DNA of 64,000 nucleotides from contig JASCNX010000003.1 in the NCBI GenBank assembly GCA_029968055.1, forward strand, positions 1 to 64,000. The letters are read 5' to 3'. Shown in pieces: positions 35,092 to 45,022 of this stretch (positions are counted from its first letter, which is position 1; every line of letters begins with the position of its first letter). The DNA comes from Xenophilus aerolatus. GTDB taxonomy: Bacteria > Pseudomonadota > Gammaproteobacteria > Burkholderiales > Burkholderiaceae_C. The notes beneath the pieces are model-generated. The model was not told the origin of the DNA. It did not search any database and worked only from the letters and a program-made list of their open reading frames with translations. The position numbers and the translations under genes were made by a program.

Positions 35092-35131
35092 GCGTTCGAT
35101 GCGGCGGTCTCGCGACCGGATCGGCCAGGCC

Positions 35132-35147
35132 GGGCGCGCCGGCGCCC
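35132..35147. terminator. Hairpin between convergent CoA-transferase and ACBP genes
   Basis: GGGCGC (35132-35137) and GCGCCC (35142-35147) form a perfect 6-bp stem with a 4-base loop in the 63-base gap between convergent genes. Likely a bidirectional terminator; no U-tract. Confidence 0.35.
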
Positions 35148-35154
35148 ACGGGTA

Positions 35155-35421
35155 TCAGGCGCTGCGCAGCGATTCGATCAGGTCGATGTACTTCTGCTTG
35201 GCGTCGTCCGCGGACACGCCCTTGTGGACGCTCCAGGCGTCCCACTTCGCGCGCGCCACGAAGTCGCTGAAGCTGGGTTTCTTCTCGGCGTTGTCGCCCT
35301 GCGTGGCCTGCTTGTACAGGCCGTAGATCTTCAGCAGCGTCGGGTTGTCGGGGCGCGCGGGCAGCAGCTTGGCGTTGGCTTCGGCGGCTTCGAAACGGGC
35401 CTGGAGGTCGGGAGAGGACAT
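35155..35421 (-). CDS. Acyl-CoA-binding protein
   Basis: An 88-residue ACBP. The four-helix fold signature is clear: LQARFEAAEANAKLLPARPD, LLKIYGLYKQATQGD, and AKWDAWSVHKGVSADDAKQK with conserved Tyr, Lys and Trp residues that contact the CoA moiety. It binds long-chain acyl-CoA in the cytoplasm. It lies downstream of the TetR and helical-repeat genes on the same strand, with a gap of 100 bases. Confidence 0.92.
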   Translation of the reverse strand: MSSPDLQARFEAAEANAKLLPARPDNPTLLKIYGLYKQATQGDNAEKKPSFSDFVARAKWDAWSVHKGVSADDAKQKYIDLIESLRSA

Positions 35422-35521
35422 GGCGTGCACGGGGTGAATAAGAGGAAGGTTCGCATTGTGACCGCCTGCTGCGAACGACCGTTCTTTTTTTCCCTGTCGG
35501 CTCGGGCGCTTGCGGCCCGGC

Positions 35522-36376
35522 TCAGTCCTTGAGGCCGGCGCGCGCGAGCTCCACGTCGAGGCGTTCGCGGGCGTCCTGCGGTTCCAGGGCCGCGGCGCGC
35601 TCGTACAGCCGCGTGGCCTCGGCCAGCCGCTCGTCGCCCTCGAGCACAAGCAGGGCGCGGGCGTGCTCGATGAGGCCGGTCGGCGAATCGGGGTGCAGCT
35701 CCAGGCCCCGCGCGAACAGGGCGCGGGCGGTGTCGGCACGCACGCCGTAGGTCATGCGGCCGACCAGCGGGCCCACCTTGTCGATCACCTCGGCGTGGAA
35801 GGCGCCGAGCGCGAAATGCGCGTCGGCATGGCGCGGCTGCAGCGCGATGATGCGTTCCAGGGCGTCCTTGAGCCGGTTGCCCAGGCCCTGGGCGAGCGCG
35901 CGCGCCACGCTCACCGCCTGCGCGTAGCGCCCGAGCGCATAGGCCTGCCAGTACAGCGCCTGGCAGTCGTCGGGCGCCGCCGCGGCCTGCGCCCCGGCGC
36001 GCTCCGCCACCTGGCGGAAGAGCGCGAGGCGCACGCTCTCGCGCGGCTCGACGTAGTTGGCGTAGATGGCGGTCGCCTGGTTCACCAGGCCCTGGCCGGC
36101 ATCGCCCAGCGCCTGCGCCTCGGTCACGGCGCGCGCGAAATCGCCGTTGTGGTAGCTGGCCCAGGCACGCGCGAGCGCGTCGCTCGCGGGCGGCGGCGCG
36201 CCCTGCCCGGCGTGCAGCCGCGCCCAGCGCGCCCGCACGCTCTCGGTGTCGAAACGGGGCACGTCGGTGAAGGGCAGGGCGACCCAGGCGTGCGTTTCCA
36301 CCGCCGCCGGTGTGCCGCCTGCGGGTGAGTGCGGGGAGATCTGCGGAAGCTGCATCGTGATGGTGCGTTCTTGCAT
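35522..36376 (-). CDS. TPR-like helical repeat protein
   Basis: A 284-residue cytoplasmic protein of Ala-rich helical repeats. At least two TPR-like units can be seen, for example ALARAWASYHNGDFARAVTE and, near the C-terminus, RLYERAAALEPQDARERLDV. The N-terminal 45 residues are irregular and Pro-rich. It overlaps the stop of the TetR gene by one base (TGATG), so the two are translated together. Function unknown; a scaffold or lipid-metabolism accessory role would fit its neighbours. Confidence 0.65.
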   Translation of the reverse strand: MQERTITMQLPQISPHSPAGGTPAAVETHAWVALPFTDVPRFDTESVRARWARLHAGQGAPPPASDALARAWASYHNGDFARAVTEAQALGDAGQGLVNQATAIYANYVEPRESVRLALFRQVAERAGAQAAAAPDDCQALYWQAYALGRYAQAVSVARALAQGLGNRLKDALERIIALQPRHADAHFALGAFHAEVIDKVGPLVGRMTYGVRADTARALFARGLELHPDSPTGLIEHARALLVLEGDERLAEATRLYERAAALEPQDARERLDVELARAGLKD

Positions 36377-37050
36377 CAGGCGGCCAGTGCGGTATCTTCG
36401 CCAGCATCCATCGTGCCCAGCGTGAGCAAATGTCGCCGCTGGGCGGGAGCCAGGTAGGGGGTGAGGAGCTGCAGCGTGTGCCGGCTGGCGCGCATCAGCG
36501 ATTCCTCGGCGTGCTCGGGCTCCAGCGCCTCGCGCGGGTTGCCCACGTACTCGTAGCTGAGCCAGTAGGTCACCAGCACCACCATGCTGCGCGCCAGCAG
36601 GTCGGCGTCCGCCGGGTCGATGTTCAGGTGTCCGGCCTCGGCCATGCGGCCGAGCATCGTGCGCAGGGCCGTCTGCTTGCTGCGCAGCACCTGCTGGAAG
36701 CGGGTCTCCAGGTGCCGGTTCTTGCTCAGCAGGTCGTTGAGGTCGCGGTACAGGAATCGGTAGCGCCAGATCAGCTCGAACAGGCGGTGCAGGAAGGCAC
36801 CGGCCTGCCCGACGTCCCGCACCCCCTGCGCCTCTTCCAGCACCTCGCCCAGCGCGTGCTCGTAGGCCTCATGGAGCCGGTTGATCAGCGCGTCCTTGGC
36901 CGGGTAGTGGTAATACAGGTTGCCGGGGCTGATGCCCAGCTCGGACGCGATCAGGGTCGTCGACACGTTCGGCTCGCCGAAGCGATTGAACAGGTCGAGC
37001 CCGGTTTCGAGGATGCGCTGCGCGGTGCGTCGTGGTGCCTTCTTGGCCAT
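36376..37050 (-). CDS. TetR-family transcriptional regulator
   Basis: A 224-residue regulator. The helix-turn-helix is STTLIASELGISPGNLYYHY (about 29-48), followed by PAKDALINRLHEAY. The C-terminal ligand domain is helical, with FELIWRYRFLYRDLNDLLSK. The GNLYYHYPAKD form is typical of regulators of fatty-acid or PHA-related genes in this group, which suits the downstream acyl-CoA-binding protein. The ATG at 37050 (MAKK) is preferred over one 12 bases upstream. Confidence 0.88.
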   Translation of the reverse strand: MAKKAPRRTAQRILETGLDLFNRFGEPNVSTTLIASELGISPGNLYYHYPAKDALINRLHEAYEHALGEVLEEAQGVRDVGQAGAFLHRLFELIWRYRFLYRDLNDLLSKNRHLETRFQQVLRSKQTALRTMLGRMAEAGHLNIDPADADLLARSMVVLVTYWLSYEYVGNPREALEPEHAEESLMRASRHTLQLLTPYLAPAQRRHLLTLGTMDAGEDTALAA

Positions 37051-37158
37051 GCGGGGCCTCAAGGGTGTCTCTTGAGGCCACTCTAGCGCAAGAGCGGCGC
37101 AATGCCGTGCTGCAGTGCGGCATTGGGCCTCGCGGCGGTGGGGCGGCGGACGGCGCGA

Positions 37159-38640
37159 TCAGTCGGGTGCAGCGGTCTTGCTGCCGTGCATGAGCGTCAC
37201 CCGCCCATAGCTGTCGTCCAGCCGCACGATGTCGTCCTCACCCAGGTAGCTGCCCGCCTGCACTTCGATCACCTCGAGCTGGATCCGCCCCGGGTTCTCG
37301 ATGCGATGGGTGGCGCCCATCGGGATGTAGACCGACTCGTTCTCGCGCACGAGCTTCGTTTCCCCATCCACCGTGACCAAGGCCGTGCCCCTGACGACCA
37401 CCCAGTGCTCGGACCGGTGGTGGTGGCGCTGCAGGGACGACTTTCCGCCGGGCTTGAGCGTCAGGCGCTTGACCTGGAAGCGGTCGCCGTGGTCGACGCT
37501 GTCGTAGGCGCCCCAGGGCCGGACCACGCGCCGGTGCTCGGTGGCCTGCTCGCAGCCCTGTCGGGTGAGCAGGGCGACCACGTCCTTCACCTTGTCGACC
37601 TGGTCCTTGTGGGCGACCAGAACGGCGTCTTGCGTGTCGATGATCACGAGGTCCTCGGTGCCCAATGCAACGACGGGGCGCACCGGCGCATGGACGAATG
37701 TGTTGGTGGAATGGACCAGCGTCGCCTTTCCTGACCACCGGTTGCCGTCACCATCCGCTTCGTGCAACTCGGCCACCGCGTTCCACCCGCCGACGTCGCT
37801 CCACATGCCCGCGAAAGGCAGGACGGCCACGCGGTCATGCGCTTCGAGAACCGCATAGTCGATGCTTTCGCTGCGGCATCCGGCAAAGTGGACCGGGTCG
37901 AGCCGACGGAACGTGCCATCGACATTGGCCGATGCGACGGCTCTGGTGCAACTCGCCAGGATGTCGGGCGCCTGGGCTCGCAAGGCTTCGAGCAGAACGC
38001 CGGCACCCACGAGAAAGATGCCCGCATTCCAGAGATGATCACCCTGCAGCAACAGGCTGGCCGCCACCTCGGGAGAGGGCTTCTCGATGAATCTGGCCAC
38101 GCCGTGCCCCTGCGCTCCGTCCAGGGGCGCGTCTGGCTGGATGTAGCCGTAAGCCGAACTGGGGTGGGTCGGAATGACGCCGAAGGTCACGAAATGCCCT
38201 GCCTGTGCGGCGGGTATCGCCGCACGCACCGTGGACGCAAAAAGATCGATGTCCGGCACGTGGTGGTCGGCCGGCGCGAAGAGCAGCAGTTCGTGCGGGG
38301 CCGCCTGGAGCGCTGCCACCGCCATCGCCGCCGCCGTATTCCGTCCGACGGGCTCGAGGATCTGCTCCCCGTCGACGCCGGCCGCATCCATCGCTTCCTT
38401 CACAAGAAATCTGTGCTCGTCGGAAGCCACGCAATGCACCGTGGTGCTGAGGCTGCGCAGGCGCTCCAGGGTCAGTTGCAGCAGGCTCTTGTTGCCAATC
38501 AAAGGTGCGAATTGTTTGGGCAATGCCTTGCGTGAGAGGGGCCACAGCCGGGTGCCTGAGCCACCGCAAAGAACCACCGGCCGAATCTGGCCATCGGCAA
38601 CCGGCGCGGGCGGGTTGATGGATGTGGGGATGTGTGACAT
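37159..38640 (-). CDS. manC: Mannose-1-phosphate guanylyltransferase / mannose-6-phosphate isomerase
   Basis: A 493-residue bifunctional enzyme making GDP-mannose. The N-terminal pyrophosphorylase signature is GGSGTRLWPLSRKALPKQF (about 26-44) and FVTFGVIPTHPSSAYGYI is the substrate-loop segment. The C-terminal type II phosphomannose isomerase cupin begins at about residue 365 (VVRPWGAYDSVDHGDRFQVK) with RHHHRSEHWVVV as metal-binding region. It supplies GDP-mannose for Gmd/Fcl and mannosyltransferases in this locus. It is divergent from rfbB across an AT-rich gap. Confidence 0.93.
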   Translation of the reverse strand: MSHIPTSINPPAPVADGQIRPVVLCGGSGTRLWPLSRKALPKQFAPLIGNKSLLQLTLERLRSLSTTVHCVASDEHRFLVKEAMDAAGVDGEQILEPVGRNTAAAMAVAALQAAPHELLLFAPADHHVPDIDLFASTVRAAIPAAQAGHFVTFGVIPTHPSSAYGYIQPDAPLDGAQGHGVARFIEKPSPEVAASLLLQGDHLWNAGIFLVGAGVLLEALRAQAPDILASCTRAVASANVDGTFRRLDPVHFAGCRSESIDYAVLEAHDRVAVLPFAGMWSDVGGWNAVAELHEADGDGNRWSGKATLVHSTNTFVHAPVRPVVALGTEDLVIIDTQDAVLVAHKDQVDKVKDVVALLTRQGCEQATEHRRVVRPWGAYDSVDHGDRFQVKRLTLKPGGKSSLQRHHHRSEHWVVVRGTALVTVDGETKLVRENESVYIPMGATHRIENPGRIQLEVIEVQAGSYLGEDDIVRLDDSYGRVTLMHGSKTAAPD

Positions 38641-38793
38641 TGGGAATGTAATGAAAACGAATTAATTAGTACTAGCTTAGTGCATCCCGGTGTGCCGTGG
38701 CATCTGGGGCAGCGTCAGCAACACGGGATAATTGCCCAAATGACGTGGTTTTCGCGGGTTCCCATCCTGCGGACTGGGTTTCCGGGAGATTCC
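38641..38793. promoter_or_regulatory. AT-rich divergent promoter region of the polysaccharide locus
   Basis: This 153-base gap separates manC from rfbB. Its first 40 bases (38641-38680) are strikingly AT-rich for this genome. On the plus strand GATAAT at 38727-38732 is a good -10 candidate for the rfb operon, with only a weak -35. No JUMPstart/ops (RfaH) sequence was seen. A GGGAG ribosome-binding site precedes rfbB. Confidence 0.4.
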
Positions 38794-39855
38794 ATGATTT
38801 TTGTAACTGGCGGCGCCGGCTTTATCGGGGCCAATTTCGTTCTCGACTGGCTGGGCGCCACCGACGAGCCTGTCGTCAACCTGGACAAGCTCACATACGC
38901 TGGCAATCTCCAGAATCTGTCCACCCTCCAGGGCGATGCCCGCCATGTGTTCGCGCACGGCGACATGGGCGATTCGGCGCTGGTCGCCCGCTTGCTGGCC
39001 GAGCACCGGCCGCGGGCCGTGGTGAACTTCGCCGCCGAATCGCATGTGGACCGGTCCATCCATGGTCCTGAGGACTTCGTGCAGACCAACGTGATCGGCA
39101 CATTTCGCCTGCTCGAGGCGGTCCGTGCCTACTGGAGCTCCTGCAGCGCGGACGAGCAACGCTCCTTCCGCTTCCTGCACGTGTCCACCGACGAGGTCTA
39201 CGGGTCGCTTGCCGCCGACGATCCGGCTTTCACCGAAGACAACAAGTACGAGCCCAACAGCCCCTATTCGGCCAGCAAGGCCGCCAGCGACCATCTGGTG
39301 CGGGCGTGGCACCACACCTATGGGCTGCCGGTGCTGACAACGAACTGCTCGAACAACTACGGGCCCTTCCATTTCCCCGAGAAGCTCATCCCGCTGATGA
39401 TCGTCAACGCCATCGCGGGCAAGCCGCTGCCTGTGTATGGCGACGGCATGCAGGTCCGCGACTGGCTGTACGTGAAGGACCATTGCAGCGCGATCCGCCG
39501 GGTGCTCGAGGCGGGCAGGATCGGCGAGACCTACAACGTCGGCGGCTGGAACGAGAAGCCGAACATCGAGATCGTGAAGACGGTGTGCGCCCTGCTCGAC
39601 GAACTGCGCCCGCGAACCGACGGCAAGCGTTACGCCGAGCAGATCACCTACGTGACCGACCGGCCCGGTCATGACCGCCGTTACGCCATCGATGCCCGCA
39701 AGCTCGAGCGCGAACTCGGCTGGAAGCCCGCGGAAACCTTCGACACAGGCATTCGCAAGACGGTCGAGTGGTACCTCGCCCATGAGGATTGGGTGCGCAA
39801 CGTGCAAAGCGGCGCCTACCGCGACTGGGTCAGCAAACAGTACGGCGGCGCATGA
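38794..39855 (+). CDS. rfbB: dTDP-glucose 4,6-dehydratase
   Basis: A 353-residue extended SDR converting dTDP-glucose to dTDP-4-keto-6-deoxyglucose. NAD motif TGGAGFIG at 5-12; HVSTDEVYGSL with catalytic Asp-Glu; YSASKAAS with Tyr/Lys; NNYGPFHFPEKLIPL; and YNVGGWNEKPN. Start chosen by the good ribosome-binding site and family N-terminus. First gene of the plus-strand operon; overlaps rfbD by four bases. Confidence 0.95.
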   Translation: MIFVTGGAGFIGANFVLDWLGATDEPVVNLDKLTYAGNLQNLSTLQGDARHVFAHGDMGDSALVARLLAEHRPRAVVNFAAESHVDRSIHGPEDFVQTNVIGTFRLLEAVRAYWSSCSADEQRSFRFLHVSTDEVYGSLAADDPAFTEDNKYEPNSPYSASKAASDHLVRAWHHTYGLPVLTTNCSNNYGPFHFPEKLIPLMIVNAIAGKPLPVYGDGMQVRDWLYVKDHCSAIRRVLEAGRIGETYNVGGWNEKPNIEIVKTVCALLDELRPRTDGKRYAEQITYVTDRPGHDRRYAIDARKLERELGWKPAETFDTGIRKTVEWYLAHEDWVRNVQSGAYRDWVSKQYGGA

Positions 39856-40742
39856 AGATCCTCCTGTTTGGCAAGGGTGGCCAGGTCGGCTGGGAACTGC
39901 AGCGCAGCCTGGCACCCTTGGGCGAGCTGATCGCGCTGGACTTCGACAGCACCGACCTGCATGCCGACTTCAGTCGGCCCGACCAGCTGGCCGACACCGT
40001 GGACACCGTACGGCCCGACGTGATCGTCAATGCGGCAGCGCACACCGCCGTCGACAAGGCCGAAGGCGAGCCCGAGCTTGCACGCACGCTCAACGCCACC
40101 GCGCCGGGCGTAGTGGCAGCAGCAGCCCAGCGGTTGGGCGCGCTGATGGTCCACTACTCGACCGACTATGTTTTCGACGGCAGCGGCTCGCGTCCCTGGA
40201 CCGAGGGTGACCCCACGGGCCCCTTGAGCGTCTACGGGGCCACCAAGCTCGAGGGTGAGCAGGCGGTGCAGCAACACTGCCCGCGGCATCTGATCTTTCG
40301 CACGAGCTGGGTCTATGCGGCGCGCGGAGGCAACTTTGCCAAGACCATGCTCCGCCTTGCCAGCGAGCGCGAGAAGCTGACCGTGATCGACGACCAGCAC
40401 GGCGCGCCCACCGGCGCCGAACTGCTGGCCGACGTCACGGCCATTGCCATCCGCGAGACGCTGCGCGATGCGGGAAAGGCAGGCCTGTATCACCTGGTGG
40501 CCGGCGGCGAGACCAGTTGGCACGGCTACGCGCGCTTCGTGCTCGAGCAGGCTCGTGCGTCAGGCGTCGACCTCAAGGCTGGTCCGGACGCGGTCGCGCC
40601 CGTGCCGACGACCGCTTTTCCAACGCCCGCGCGACGTCCGCAGAACTCGCGGCTCGACACCACGCGCCTGCGCGATACCTTCGGGGTGGCGCTGCCGCCC
40701 TGGCAGACCGGCGTGGCGCGTATGCTGCGCGAGATCCTCTGA
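39852..40742 (+). CDS. rfbD: dTDP-4-dehydrorhamnose reductase
   Basis: A 296-residue RmlD-type SDR performing the last step to dTDP-L-rhamnose. [10 protein letters not shown] is the cofactor motif, YSTDYVFDG the catalytic Thr/Tyr region, and YGATKLEGE the YxxxK motif. [19 protein letters not shown] and [17 protein letters not shown] are family hallmarks. ATGA overlap with rfbB. Confidence 0.95.
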   Translation: MKILLFGKGGQVGWELQRSLAPLGELIALDFDSTDLHADFSRPDQLADTVDTVRPDVIVNAAAHTAVDKAEGEPELARTLNATAPGVVAAAAQRLGALMVHYSTDYVFDGSGSRPWTEGDPTGPLSVYGATKLEGEQAVQQHCPRHLIFRTSWVYAARGGNFAKTMLRLASEREKLTVIDDQHGAPTGAELLADVTAIAIRETLRDAGKAGLYHLVAGGETSWHGYARFVLEQARASGVDLKAGPDAVAPVPTTAFPTPARRPQNSRLDTTRLRDTFGVALPPWQTGVARMLREIL

Positions 40743-40767
40743 GCGTTTGCTGGAGACCCACAAGAAC

Positions 40768-41697
40768 ATGACACGACCACAACGCAAGGGCATCATCCTG
40801 GCTGGCGGCTCCGGCACGCGGTTGCACCCGGCGACGCTAGCGATCAGCAAGCAATTGCTGCCGGTGTACGACAAGCCCATGATCTATTACCCGCTCAGCA
40901 CCCTCATGCTGGGCGGCATGCGCGACATCCTCATCATCAGCACGCCGCAAGACACGCCGCGCTTTCAGCAACTGCTCGGCGATGGCAGCCAGTGGGGCAT
41001 CAACCTGCAGTACGCCGTGCAGCCCAGCCCCGACGGCCTGGCACAGGCGTTCATCATCGGCGAGAAGTTCATCGGCAACAGCCCGAGTGCGCTGGTGCTG
41101 GGCGACAACATCTTCTATGGCCACGACCTGCAGCATCTGCTGGACGATGCCGATGCACGACCCGATGGCGCCACCGTCTTTGCTTACCACGTGCAGGACC
41201 CAGAGCGCTATGGTGTTGTCGCGTTCGATGCTGCTGGCAAGGCCAGCAGCATCGAAGAGAAGCCGGCCAAGCCCAAGAGCAGTTACGCCGTCACCGGGCT
41301 GTACTTCTACGACCACGAAGTGGTGGACATCGCCAAGGCCGTCAAGCCTAGCGCGCGAGGCGAACTGGAAATCACCGCGGTCAACGAGGCCTACCTGAGT
41401 CGCGGTCGCCTCAACGTGCAGATCATGCAGCGTGGCTACGCTTGGTTGGACACCGGTACGCACGAAAGTTTGCTCGAGGCGGGGCAGTTCATTGCTACGT
41501 TGGAGCATCGGCAGGGGTTGAAGATTGCGTGCCCGGAGGAGATTGCGTGGCGTCGGGGGTACATCTCCGACCAGCAATTGATCGAACTTGCCGATCCATT
41601 GAAGAAGAGCGGCTACGGCCGATATTTGACTCATTTGCTGACCTCGCCGGTGCACCCTTCCATGGCTGTCGATCGCGGACATTCGCATGCCGCCTGA
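40768..41697 (+). CDS. rfbA: Glucose-1-phosphate thymidylyltransferase
   Basis: A 309-residue RmlA. Nucleotide motif [18 protein letters not shown] at about 12-29, [33 protein letters not shown] and [13 protein letters not shown] are all present. It makes dTDP-glucose from glucose-1-phosphate and dTTP. The last 18 residues or so look like an extension and overlap the next gene. The usual fourth partner rfbC does not follow here but lies about 6 kb downstream. Confidence 0.95.
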   Translation: MTRPQRKGIILAGGSGTRLHPATLAISKQLLPVYDKPMIYYPLSTLMLGGMRDILIISTPQDTPRFQQLLGDGSQWGINLQYAVQPSPDGLAQAFIIGEKFIGNSPSALVLGDNIFYGHDLQHLLDDADARPDGATVFAYHVQDPERYGVVAFDAAGKASSIEEKPAKPKSSYAVTGLYFYDHEVVDIAKAVKPSARGELEITAVNEAYLSRGRLNVQIMQRGYAWLDTGTHESLLEAGQFIATLEHRQGLKIACPEEIAWRRGYISDQQLIELADPLKKSGYGRYLTHLLTSPVHPSMAVDRGHSHAA

Positions 41698-43231
41698 CGA
41701 GTCTGGCCTCGGACCACCGATGACGAGCCCCCGCTTCAGCGTTGTACTGCCAACGCGAAACCGCCCGGAGACTTTGCGCTACGCCTTGCAGACCTGCCTC
41801 CAACAGGACTTTGACGACTACGAAGTGCTTGTGTGCGACAACGGCGACGGCCAAGCCGCCCGCGATGTGGTGCATCAGGCTGCTTCAACGCGTATTCGCT
41901 ACCTGGAGCCGACCGTCCCGCTGGCGATGAGCGCCAATTGGGAACGTGCGCTCGGCGAGGCGCGTGGCGAGTTCATCACCGTCCTCGGGGACGACGACGG
42001 GTTGATGCCGTTCGCGCTGCGCGAAGCGGATCGCTTGCTGCGCGACCATGGGACGCAGGCATTGGTGTGGCAACGTGGTATCTACACCTGGCCCACGATC
42101 GGTATCGACGGCGAAGCCAATCTGTTGCGCCTTCCCCTCGCGCGGGAGGTCGTCGCCCTCGACGGTCGAGAGCAGATTGCGAAAGCGATTCGGTTCGAGG
42201 CCGGGTACGACACGCTGCCGATGGTGTACTCGGCATTCGTCCATCGCGATCTTGTCGAGCGCCATCGCCGGATTGCGGGACGCGTGTTCTTGAACGTCTA
42301 TCCCGATGTGTATTCGGCCTTTGGCTTGGGCTATCTTGCGGGACGCTATCTCTCCACGAGCGTTCCCATGTCCATTGCCGGGTTGTCGCATGCCAGCAAT
42401 GGCGTTGCGACGCTGATGAACACGAGCAGCAACGTTGTCGCGAACGATTTCACGCGCCTCAACGAGCAGTTCGGCTATTTCCGACATCCGAAGGTGCCCG
42501 ACCGGATGGCGCTCGGGCCGGTGCATGTGATCGACTGCTTCCTGCACGCCAAGGACGCGCTCTTCCCCGACGACGACAGTTTGACGCTCGATCGCAAGGA
42601 CTTCACTCGACGTTGCCTTGCCGCGGTGTTCGATGCGACGCCGGAGCGGCGGGCCGACGCTCGTCAAGCGATTCGATCGTCCCTTGCGGACGCCCCCGAA
42701 CTGCTGGCGTGGTTCGATGCCGAGGCGCCTGACTTTCCTCCCGCTCGGATGTTCAGCTTTCAGCCGCCTCGCCTCGGCTTCGACGGCGTGATGTTGAGCA
42801 TCCGCACGGATGCTGCAAAGGTCCGCAACATTGCAGACGCGGTAGCGTCGAGCTGCGAGTTGCTTGGGATGGGTGGCGGCAATATCATCAACTACGACCT
42901 GGCTTCGTGGTCGAGACTGCATGAGTCGGTTGGCGCGTTGACGCTGTCCGAAGAGCGTGCTCGCCGCGATGAAGCGAATGCTCAGCGTCTGCTGACGGAT
43001 GCAGGTGCAGCCGTCGAACGTGCGGAGTCGCAGCTGCGGGACGCTAGGAATTCCGTCGAGCAACTGCGGCGGCAGTTGGCCAGCGAACGTGACGCCGCCG
43101 CGGATCACGCCGCGCGTCTTCAGCATCAGTTGGGTGAGGCGCTGCTTGCGAGTTCCTTGCGCTACGTGCCGCGCCGAATTCTTGCAAAGCTTTTGAGAAG
43201 GTTGCCAGGTCGGACCTTGTCCAATGATTAG
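41687..43231 (+). CDS. Glycosyltransferase family 2 with C-terminal coiled coil
   Basis: A 514-residue GT-A enzyme. [18 protein letters not shown] begins the GT2 domain; the GDDDG motif near residue 104 replaces the usual DxD. After about residue 240 the sequence is not recognisable. Residues about 425-490 form a strongly charged coiled coil ([20 protein letters not shown]), followed by a basic tail [18 protein letters not shown] likely to touch the membrane. It should add one sugar of the polysaccharide. The start at 41687 overlaps rfbA by 11 bases; ATG at 41720 is a good alternative. Base composition is lower in GC than the rfbBDA genes. Confidence 0.8.
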   Translation: MPPDESGLGPPMTSPRFSVVLPTRNRPETLRYALQTCLQQDFDDYEVLVCDNGDGQAARDVVHQAASTRIRYLEPTVPLAMSANWERALGEARGEFITVLGDDDGLMPFALREADRLLRDHGTQALVWQRGIYTWPTIGIDGEANLLRLPLAREVVALDGREQIAKAIRFEAGYDTLPMVYSAFVHRDLVERHRRIAGRVFLNVYPDVYSAFGLGYLAGRYLSTSVPMSIAGLSHASNGVATLMNTSSNVVANDFTRLNEQFGYFRHPKVPDRMALGPVHVIDCFLHAKDALFPDDDSLTLDRKDFTRRCLAAVFDATPERRADARQAIRSSLADAPELLAWFDAEAPDFPPARMFSFQPPRLGFDGVMLSIRTDAAKVRNIADAVASSCELLGMGGGNIINYDLASWSRLHESVGALTLSEERARRDEANAQRLLTDAGAAVERAESQLRDARNSVEQLRRQLASERDAAADHAARLQHQLGEALLASSLRYVPRRILAKLLRRLPGRTLSND

Positions 43232-43799
43232 GACTTCAGGCGCCCGGTTTCGCGTGTCAGGCACGTTGCTGCAGGGGCTGGCCGCAGTTCGGCGAACACG
43301 CATCGAAGACGAGCGCGGCTTTTTCAGCAGGTTTTTCTGCGCGGCCGAACTGTCCGAAGTCGGGTTTGACGAGCCGATCGCGCAGATCAATCACACGTTG
43401 ACACGACGGACCGGGTCGGTCAGAGGTCTTCACTTTCAATACCCTCCCTATGCTGAGGTCAAGTTGGTAAGTTGTGTCCGCGGAAAGGTCTGGGACGTGG
43501 CGGTGGACATTCGCCGTGGTTCTCCCACCTTCATGTCCTGGCATGCGGAGCTGTTGACGGCCGAGAACGCATGCAGCCTGCTCATTCCCAAGGGATTCGC
43601 ACATGGATTTCAGGCGCTGACGCCTGATGCAGAGCTCATCTATCTGCACTCCGCTCCGTATGCGGCAGGCGCTGAAGGGGCGCTCAATCCGCGCGATCCG
43701 CGGTTGGCCATCGATTGGCCGCTTCCGTTTGCCGACCTGTCAGAGCGCGATGCGCGCCATCCCATGGTCGATGAAGGCTTTCTTGGGATCGAACTGTGA
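43224..43799 (+). CDS. RmlC-like sugar epimerase, divergent
   Basis: A 191-residue cupin of the dTDP-4-dehydrorhamnose 3,5-epimerase family. Catalytic-type residues are kept: His70 in VRGLHFQ, Lys80 in EVKLVSC, and Tyr140 in ELIYLHS. It differs clearly from the canonical RmlC encoded at 47693, lacking the KTTDYY segment. It may be a 3- or 5-epimerase acting on another NDP-4-keto-6-deoxysugar, plausibly the CDP sugar made by RfbF/RfbG. It overlaps the preceding gene by eight bases and the C-methyltransferase by four (GTGA). Confidence 0.82.
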   Translation: MIRTSGARFRVSGTLLQGLAAVRRTRIEDERGFFSRFFCAAELSEVGFDEPIAQINHTLTRRTGSVRGLHFQYPPYAEVKLVSCVRGKVWDVAVDIRRGSPTFMSWHAELLTAENACSLLIPKGFAHGFQALTPDAELIYLHSAPYAAGAEGALNPRDPRLAIDWPLPFADLSERDARHPMVDEGFLGIEL

Positions 43800-45022
43800 G
43801 GTGCCGCCACTGTCAGGCTGAGGTCGAGCAGCCGTTCATCGATCTGGCGACCGCGCCACCTTCGAACGCCTACCTGCGGCCCGACCAACTGAGTGCGCCG
43901 GAGACGTTCTTTCCCTTGCGTGTGCGTGTATGCACCTCCTGCTGGCTCGTCCAGACCGAGGACTACGCGGACCATGCTCAGCTTTTCGCGAGCGACTACG
44001 CGTACTTCAGTTCGATGTCCTCTGCGTGGCTCGCGCACTCCCGGCACTTTGTCGAGATGGCGCGCCAGCGCTTCGATCTTGGGTCTGAGTCGCTGGTCGT
44101 CGAGGTGGCGTCCAACGACGGCTATCTGCTCCAGTACGTGCGTGAGGCGGGCATCGGCGCTCTCGGGATCGAGCCCACTGCCAGCACGGCGCAAGCGGCG
44201 AGGAGCAAGGGCATTGAGGTGGTCGAGGAGTTTTTCGGCGAGCGCCTGGGTGACCGGCTGGCACGTGAAGGACGGGCTGCAGACCTCATGGTCGCGAATA
44301 ATGTGCTCGCCCACGTGCCGAGCATCAACGACTTTGTCGCAGGCTTCGCGCGGGCGCTCAAACCTCATGGCGTGGCGACCTTCGAGTTCCCGCATCTTGC
44401 GCGCATGGTTGAGGACTGCCAGTTCGACACCATCTACCACGAGCATTTTTCTTATCTCTCGCTGGTCGCGGTGCGGCGGGTGCTCGAGCGCGGCGGGCTC
44501 GGCGTCTTCGATGTGGAGGAATTGCCAACGCACGGTGGGAGCTTGCGTGTGTTCGCCCAGCGACTCGACACGGGCCGTCGCGCGGCAACGCCAGCCGTGG
44601 ACGTCGTGATCGAGCGTGAGCGAACGGCAGGCCTGGAAACAGTGGCGTACTACGACGGGTTCCAGCGCCGCGCGGACGATATCCGCGATGGCTTGATGAG
44701 CTACCTGATCCAGGCGCGGCGTGAAGGTCGCAGCGTCGGTGCCTATGGCGCGGCCGCTAAGGGCAACACCTTGCTCAACTATGCGGGTGTGCGAACGGGA
44801 CTGCTTCCCTGGGTGGTCGACCGGAGCCCGTCCAAACAAGGCATGTACATGCCGGGCAGCCGCATTCCGATCGTCGACGAGGCCCATCTGCGCCGCGAGC
44901 AGCCCCAGGATGTTCTTCTGCTTCCGTGGAATCTGCGCGCCGAACTCCTGGAGCAACTGAGCTACATCAGGGACTGGGGTGGGCGCTTCGTCGTTGCTGT
45001 CCCGAGGATCGAGATATGGTGA
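43796..45022 (+). CDS. Sugar C-methyltransferase (TylC3/NovU/TcaB9 type)
   Basis: A 408-residue SAM-dependent methyltransferase with three parts. The N-terminal zinc domain has Cys3, Cys6, Cys46 and Cys49; the SAM domain has VVEVASNDGYLLQYV at about 101-115; the C-terminal Methyltransf_14-like domain includes GAYGAAAKGNTLLNY. IYHEHFSYLSL at 213-223 matches the catalytic Tyr-x-Glu-His of TcaB9-type 3-C-methyltransferases, which methylate C3 of NDP-4-keto-6-deoxysugars. Start is GTG, coupled to the epimerase. It points to a branched sugar in the polysaccharide. Confidence 0.85.
   Translation: MRCRHCQAEVEQPFIDLATAPPSNAYLRPDQLSAPETFFPLRVRVCTSCWLVQTEDYADHAQLFASDYAYFSSMSSAWLAHSRHFVEMARQRFDLGSESLVVEVASNDGYLLQYVREAGIGALGIEPTASTAQAARSKGIEVVEEFFGERLGDRLAREGRAADLMVANNVLAHVPSINDFVAGFARALKPHGVATFEFPHLARMVEDCQFDTIYHEHFSYLSLVAVRRVLERGGLGVFDVEELPTHGGSLRVFAQRLDTGRRAATPAVDVVIERERTAGLETVAYYDGFQRRADDIRDGLMSYLIQARREGRSVGAYGAAAKGNTLLNYAGVRTGLLPWVVDRSPSKQGMYMPGSRIPIVDEAHLRREQPQDVLLLPWNLRAELLEQLSYIRDWGGRFVVAVPRIEIW

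Noticed and set aside
38641-38793. JUMPstart/ops element expected ahead of an O-antigen operon
   Set aside because: No GGCGGTAGNNT-like core was found in the region.
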